Position numbers and translations under genes: made by a program. Shown piece after piece: positions 60,919-64,000 of a stretch of 64,000 bases of DNA. Source of the DNA: Bacillus_AB infantis_C (GTDB lineage Bacteria > Bacillota > Bacilli > Bacillales > Cytobacillaceae); contig NZ_JBNILH010000001.1 in the NCBI RefSeq assembly GCF_050107595.1, positions 248,001-312,000 of the forward strand. Reading direction: 5' to 3'. The number at the start of each line of letters is the position of its first letter. The first letter of the stretch is position 1. The notes beneath the pieces are model-generated. The model ran no database searches. It saw only the letters and a program-made list of their open reading frames with translations, and was not told the DNA's origin.

Positions 60919-62397
60919 TTGAAAAAATTAGTCATCAATTATGCAACAAGGGAAAAACGCTATGCTGTGCTGAATGAATCGGGCAAGCCTGAAAAGCTGA
61001 TCATCGACCAGCCCAAAAATCTGTCAGCAGTCGGCAGCATCTATCTCGGGACGGTCGCAAAGGTGCTGCCAGGGATGAATGCTGCATTCGTTGAACTTGG
61101 CGAGGAAAAGAGCGGATTTCTGCACCGCGACAGGCTCGCATCGTTTGTGCGTTCAACCGAAGACAAAGAGGTGAAAGACAGAAAATCAATCTCCTCTTTT
61201 GTCCGTGAAGGTGAAAAGCTGCTTGTACAGGTTGAAAAAGATGCTGCCGGGACAAAAGGTCCCAGGCTTACCAATATCATAGAATTCCAGGGCGAGAAGC
61301 TAATCTATATGCCCTTTGGCCGGTATGTGGCCGTTTCAAGGAAAATAGGGGATGAATCCGTACGGGAAGATTTGAGGACTCTAGGGATGAAGCTGAAGGA
61401 AGAAGAAGAAGGGCTCATTTTCCGCACTTCTGCTGAAGGAGCTTCATTAGAAGAGCTTCAAAAAGAACTGGAGGATCTTCGTGCTGAACACAGGGAGCTT
61501 TCTAAAGCGGCTGCTTCTGTAAAAAAGCCTGCAAAGCTTGCTGAAAAAGAAACCTTTCTGGAGGAAGCAGCCGCTGAGATGGCCAGGCTTGGAGCCGGAG
61601 AGGTGCTGGTTGACGACCTCGCTGTAAAGCAGAAACTGGAAAAAACAGCTGCAGGGTCTGAAGTGCGTTTTTATAATAAAAAGGAAAGCATTTTCTCTGC
61701 CTATAATCTTGACCAGGAAATCGATAAAGCGCTCAAAAGGATCGTCTGGCTTGATAACGGGGCCTATCTTATCTTTGATGAAGCAGAAGCACTGACTGTC
61801 ATCGATGTGAATACAGGAAAATATTCCGGCCGGGAAAATCTGCGCGACACGGTTCTCAGGACCAATGAATGGGCTGCGGCAGAGGCTGCAAGGCAGATCA
61901 GGCTCAGGGACATTGGCGGCATGATCCTGATTGATTTCATTGATATGAAAGAGGAGAGGGACCGGCAGCATATTTCACGGGTGATGGAAAAAGAGCTCCG
62001 CAAAGATGAACGGAGAACGAGGATCGTCGGGTTCACCCCGCTTGGCATTTTGCAGATCACAAGGAAAAAGACGCGGGCTGCCCTTTCTGAATCGCTCACA
62101 GTCAAGTGTGCGGCCTGTGAAGGGACCGGGCGGATGATCAGTGCAGAGACAGCGGCCTTCCGGCTTGAGCGGGAGCTCTGGGAGCATAGGGGGAGCGATT
62201 ATGAGGCTGCCCTTGTCAGGCTTTCAGCCGATGTCCTGGACGTTTTTTCCGGCGAACAGGGAATCCACCGGAAAAGACTGGAAGAAACATGCGGCCTCAG
62301 GCTGTTTTTTACCGCAGAAGACTCCAGGACTCCCTTTTATGAGATCCGCCAGCTGGGAAGCCTGATGGAAATTGAATCAAAACATAAGAAGCAATGA
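60919..62397 (+). CDS. rng: Ribonuclease E/G family endoribonuclease
   Basis: This 492-residue protein has the RNase G plan: an N-terminal S1-type RNA-binding region (GSIYLGTVAKVLPGMNAAFVELG, about 38-60), and the metal-binding catalytic aspartates in ALTVIDVNTGKYSG (about 290-303) and GMILIDFIDMK (about 334-344). The zinc-link cysteines are in VKCAACEGTGRM. A charged insertion (about 170-215) interrupts the family pattern. The start is TTG after GCGGGGA. B. subtilis 168 lacks this family and has rplU directly after spoIVFB. Confidence 0.93.
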   Translation: MKKLVINYATREKRYAVLNESGKPEKLIIDQPKNLSAVGSIYLGTVAKVLPGMNAAFVELGEEKSGFLHRDRLASFVRSTEDKEVKDRKSISSFVREGEKLLVQVEKDAAGTKGPRLTNIIEFQGEKLIYMPFGRYVAVSRKIGDESVREDLRTLGMKLKEEEEGLIFRTSAEGASLEELQKELEDLRAEHRELSKAAASVKKPAKLAEKETFLEEAAAEMARLGAGEVLVDDLAVKQKLEKTAAGSEVRFYNKKESIFSAYNLDQEIDKALKRIVWLDNGAYLIFDEAEALTVIDVNTGKYSGRENLRDTVLRTNEWAAAEAARQIRLRDIGGMILIDFIDMKEERDRQHISRVMEKELRKDERRTRIVGFTPLGILQITRKKTRAALSESLTVKCAACEGTGRMISAETAAFRLERELWEHRGSDYEAALVRLSADVLDVFSGEQGIHRKRLEETCGLRLFFTAEDSRTPFYEIRQLGSLMEIESKHKKQ

Positions 62398-62427
62398 AGC
62401 TCCCTGATTTAAACCTGGGATAATGTA

Positions 62428-62457
62428 TTGACACACTCTTTGAATATATGATAGTAT
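62428..62457 (+). promoter_or_regulatory. Sigma-A promoter of the rplU operon
   Basis: A perfect TTGACA (62428-62433) stands 18 bases from TAGTAT (62452-62457). Confidence 0.65.
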
Positions 62458-62463
62458 TCTTAT

Positions 62464-62577
62464 GTTATGTTTGTAGCGCACCAAGCTACAACCGCTCAGA
62501 GCAGGTATTCAAGCTTTTGCTCTTTTTTGCAAAACGCCTGCAATTGGCGAGTCTTAGTCTATAAGGAGGTGCAGTTC
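62464..62577 (+). promoter_or_regulatory. L21 ribosomal protein leader RNA
   Basis: The leader begins with a perfect hairpin TTGTAGC (62471-62477) with GCTACAA (62485-62491). It then has an AGAGCA (62498-62503) with TGCTCT (62518-62523) stem followed by six Ts, which looks like an intrinsic terminator. GCAGG (62501-62505) could instead pair with CCTGC (62537-62541), which would break the terminator. This matches the known L21-leader autoregulatory element of Bacillales in position; the exact mechanism here is inferred. Confidence 0.8.
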
Positions 62578-62886
62578 ATGTACGCTATTATCGAAACTGG
62601 TGGAAAGCAGATCAAAGTTGAAGAAGGCCAAGCTATCTTCATCGAAAAGCTGGACACTGTAGAAGGCGAAACAGTTACTTTTGACAAAGTTTTATTCGTA
62701 GGCGGCGACAATGTAAAGGTAGGAAGCCCTGTAGTTGAAGGCGCTACTGTAACGGCTAAAGTTGAAAAACAAGGCCGTGCAAAGAAGATCATTGTCTTCA
62801 AATACAAAGCGAAGAAAAACTATCGTAAAAAGCAAGGTCATCGTCAGCCGTTCACTAAAGTTGTAATCGAAAAGATCAACGCATAA
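62578..62886 (+). CDS. rplU: Ribosomal protein L21
   Basis: L21 (102 residues) binds 23S rRNA in the 50S subunit. The family pattern MYAIIETGGKQIKVEEGQ at the start and the basic KYKAKKNYRKKQGHRQPFTKV at the end are present. AAGGAGG sits six bases before ATG 62578. The open frame upstream to 62467 passes through the leader RNA and was not used. Codon use is strongly optimised. Confidence 0.97.
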   Translation: MYAIIETGGKQIKVEEGQAIFIEKLDTVEGETVTFDKVLFVGGDNVKVGSPVVEGATVTAKVEKQGRAKKIIVFKYKAKKNYRKKQGHRQPFTKVVIEKINA

Positions 62887-62897
62887 GGTTTGGCTGT

Positions 62898-63230
62898 ATG
62901 ATCCATACGACGATTATTCGTACTGAAGCCGGCCGCGTCAGATCCTTTTCATTGAGCGGGCATGCCCTTTTTGCCAACCATGGCAAAGATATCGTATGTG
63001 CAGGCGTTTCTGCAGTGTCCATCGGTGCCATCAACAGCATCATGGCGCTGACAGGAGTCGAGCCTGACATCGAACAGGGAGACAGCGGCTTTCTCCGATG
63101 CGACATCCCGCAGGACCTTCCTGAAGAGACGCAAGAGAAAGTCCAGCTTCTGCTGGAAGGCATGATTGTTTCATTGGAGACGATTGAGCGCGAGTATGGT
63201 AAGCACATAAAAATAACCTTCAAAAAATAG
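62898..63230 (+). CDS. ysxB: Prp, cysteine protease that trims ribosomal protein L27
   Basis: This 110-residue protein is of the YsxB/Prp family. Such proteases remove the N-terminal extension of L27 in Firmicutes. The catalytic histidine and cysteine are in LSGHALFANHG (about residue 22) and IVCAGVSAVSIGAINS (about 34). It lies between rplU and rpmA, as the family does. The cleavage motif it acts on is present in the next gene. Confidence 0.94.
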   Translation: MIHTTIIRTEAGRVRSFSLSGHALFANHGKDIVCAGVSAVSIGAINSIMALTGVEPDIEQGDSGFLRCDIPQDLPEETQEKVQLLLEGMIVSLETIEREYGKHIKITFKK

Positions 63231-63242
63231 GAGGTGAAACAA

Positions 63243-63533
63243 ATGCTAAGATTAGATCTTCAGTTTTTCGCTTCTAAAAAAGGAGTAGGTTCTACAAAGA
63301 ACGGCCGTGACTCAATCTCTAAGCGCCTTGGCGCTAAGCGTGCAGACGGTCAATTCGTATCCGGCGGTTCTATCCTTTACCGTCAGCGCGGTACAAAGAT
63401 CTACCCTGGAGTGAACGTTGGACGCGGAGGCGACGATACTCTTTTCGCGAAAGTGGACGGAGTTGTCAAGTTCGAGCGTGTAGGCCGTGACCGCAAGCAA
63501 GTGAGCGTTTATCCAGCTGCTCAAGAAGCTTAA
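63243..63533 (+). CDS. rpmA: Ribosomal protein L27 with N-terminal extension
   Basis: L27 (96 residues) reaches the peptidyl transferase centre. It begins MLRLDLQFFASKKGVGS, so the Firmicutes extension ending LQFF just before ASKKG is present and must be removed by Prp (ysxB). ATG 63243 follows AGGAGGTG. An upstream TTG frame at 63234 was not used because it would lie inside the ribosome binding site. Confidence 0.97.
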   Translation: MLRLDLQFFASKKGVGSTKNGRDSISKRLGAKRADGQFVSGGSILYRQRGTKIYPGVNVGRGGDDTLFAKVDGVVKFERVGRDRKQVSVYPAAQEA

Positions 63534-63543
63534 GCTTACTACA

Positions 63544-63580
63544 GAAAACTCTAACCGACAGGTTAGAGTTTTCTTTTTTC
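63544..63580 (+). terminator. Terminator of the rplU-ysxB-rpmA operon
   Basis: AAAACTCTAACC (63545-63556) pairs perfectly with GGTTAGAGTTTT (63561-63572) around GACA, followed by CTTTTTT. Confidence 0.93.
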
Positions 63581-63893
63581 CTTTATATGCGATTCCTGCT
63601 ATAGGGCTGATGATCAAGCGTGGACCGCGGAAAGGGCATGGATCCCAAACGGGCTGCCGTGGCTTTTCCGCGGTTCGCCGGCTTGTACCTTGTCGATTTT
63701 GGGCTCATTCGTGTAAAACTTTGTTTTCACACGCATTTCAGCAAAGTTGAATATCTGGCTAAAATGAGCCCAAAATTAACAACAATGTTGAACATAGCCA
63801 ATTTTGAAAGGAAATTGCTTACTCCCATCTTCTTTTTTGATATACTATCAGCAGGCAATCTTATGACACTAATAATTGTGTAGGAGTGCATTT
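63581..63893. other. rpmA-spo0B gap with nested inverted repeats
   Basis: No gene is supported. A perfect 14-bp inverted repeat pairs ATTTTGGGCTCATT (63696-63709) with 63763-63776. Immediately inside the left arm is a hairpin of CGTGTAAAAC (63710-63719) with GTTTTCACACG (63723-63733). Further left, ACCGCGGAAA (about 63622-63631) faces TTTCCGCGGT (about 63665-63674). The spo0B promoter should lie near 63815-63850, where GATATACT is a possible -10. Confidence 0.55.
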
Positions 63894-64000
63894 ATGGAAA
63901 AAGATTGGAGCACAGTTGAGGTTTTGCGGCATGCACGCCATGACTGGATGAATAAAATACAATTAATTAAAGGAAATCTTTCCCTATGCAAATATGACAG
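63894..64000 (+). CDS. spo0B: Spo0B sporulation phosphotransferase (5' part)
   Basis: Only the first 35 codons are inside the window. They encode LRHARHDWMNKIQLIKGNLSL, matching Spo0B, which passes phosphate from Spo0F to Spo0A in the sporulation phosphorelay. The histidine of RHDWMNK (residue 16 here) is the phosphorylated one. TAGGAGTG precedes the ATG. The N-terminus is shorter than in B. subtilis. The gene continues past the window edge; it is cut, not broken. Confidence 0.93.
   Translation, partial: MEKDWSTVEVLRHARHDWMNKIQLIKGNLSLCKYD

Noticed and set aside
62467..62577. Upstream extension of rplU
   Set aside because: The stretch is the structured L21 leader; the AAGGAGG is placed for ATG 62578.
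63620..63883. 87-codon reading frame between rpmA and spo0B
   Set aside because: It runs through inverted repeats, has no good ribosome binding site, and the translation shows no family character.

Overview
The window is chromosomal DNA of a moderate-GC, endospore-forming member of the Bacillaceae. Gene order over most of the window follows the Bacillus subtilis ilv-leu to spo0B segment, and the sporulation genes spoVID, spoIIB, spoIVFA, spoIVFB and spo0B are all present. Protein lengths and starts match the Bacillus families closely, but three features differ from B. subtilis 168: a type IV pilus locus, an RNase E/G gene and an inserted amino-acid ABC transporter. I cannot name the species.

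Layout. 1-8132: the ilvBHC-leuABCD branched-chain amino acid operon, ending in a terminator; its leader lies mostly outside the window. 8204-12551: a TPR protein (ysoA), trigger factor (tig) and clpX. 12688-17931: lonB, lonA and ysxC, with a tandem array of a palindromic intergenic repeat between lonB and lonA. 18081-20506: a polar amino-acid-type ABC transporter, followed by an opposing small membrane protein. 21232-27609: the heme operon hemAXCDBL behind a promoter overlapped by a PerR-box-like sequence. 27683-27945: a 53-bp tandem minisatellite. 28198-30704: spoVID, ysxE and an opposing 63-codon membrane protein gene. 31010-35403: a T-box-controlled valS, then folC.

35472-51480 is the most unusual part: a 16-kb block between folC and spoIIB, where B. 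subtilis has only comC. It holds a membrane GAF-GGDEF diguanylate cyclase, a leftward operon of three prepilin-like proteins (one with a long beta-helix, bactofilin-like body), and a rightward operon. The rightward operon encodes an acidic repeat protein of unknown function, a PRC-barrel protein, a VanW/G5-like protein, PilB, PilT, PilC, a major pilin, prepilin peptidase PilD, and PilM, PilN and PilO. The set is enough for an extending and retracting Gram-positive type IV pilus. PilB keeps a tandem MshEN cyclic-di-GMP-binding pattern and the cyclase lacks the inhibitory RxxD site, so the block may form a local c-di-GMP to pilus circuit.

51535-64000: spoIIB, maf, radC, mreBCD, minCD, spoIVFAB, an RNase E/G gene, the L21 leader, rplU, the L27-processing protease gene, rpmA and the 5' end of spo0B. 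These join septum formation, cell shape, division-site placement, sigma-K activation and ribosomal protein supply. Two further palindromic repeats lie at 57085-57260 and 58882-59013.

Family assignments come from reading the translated sequences by eye against remembered family features. No database search was run.
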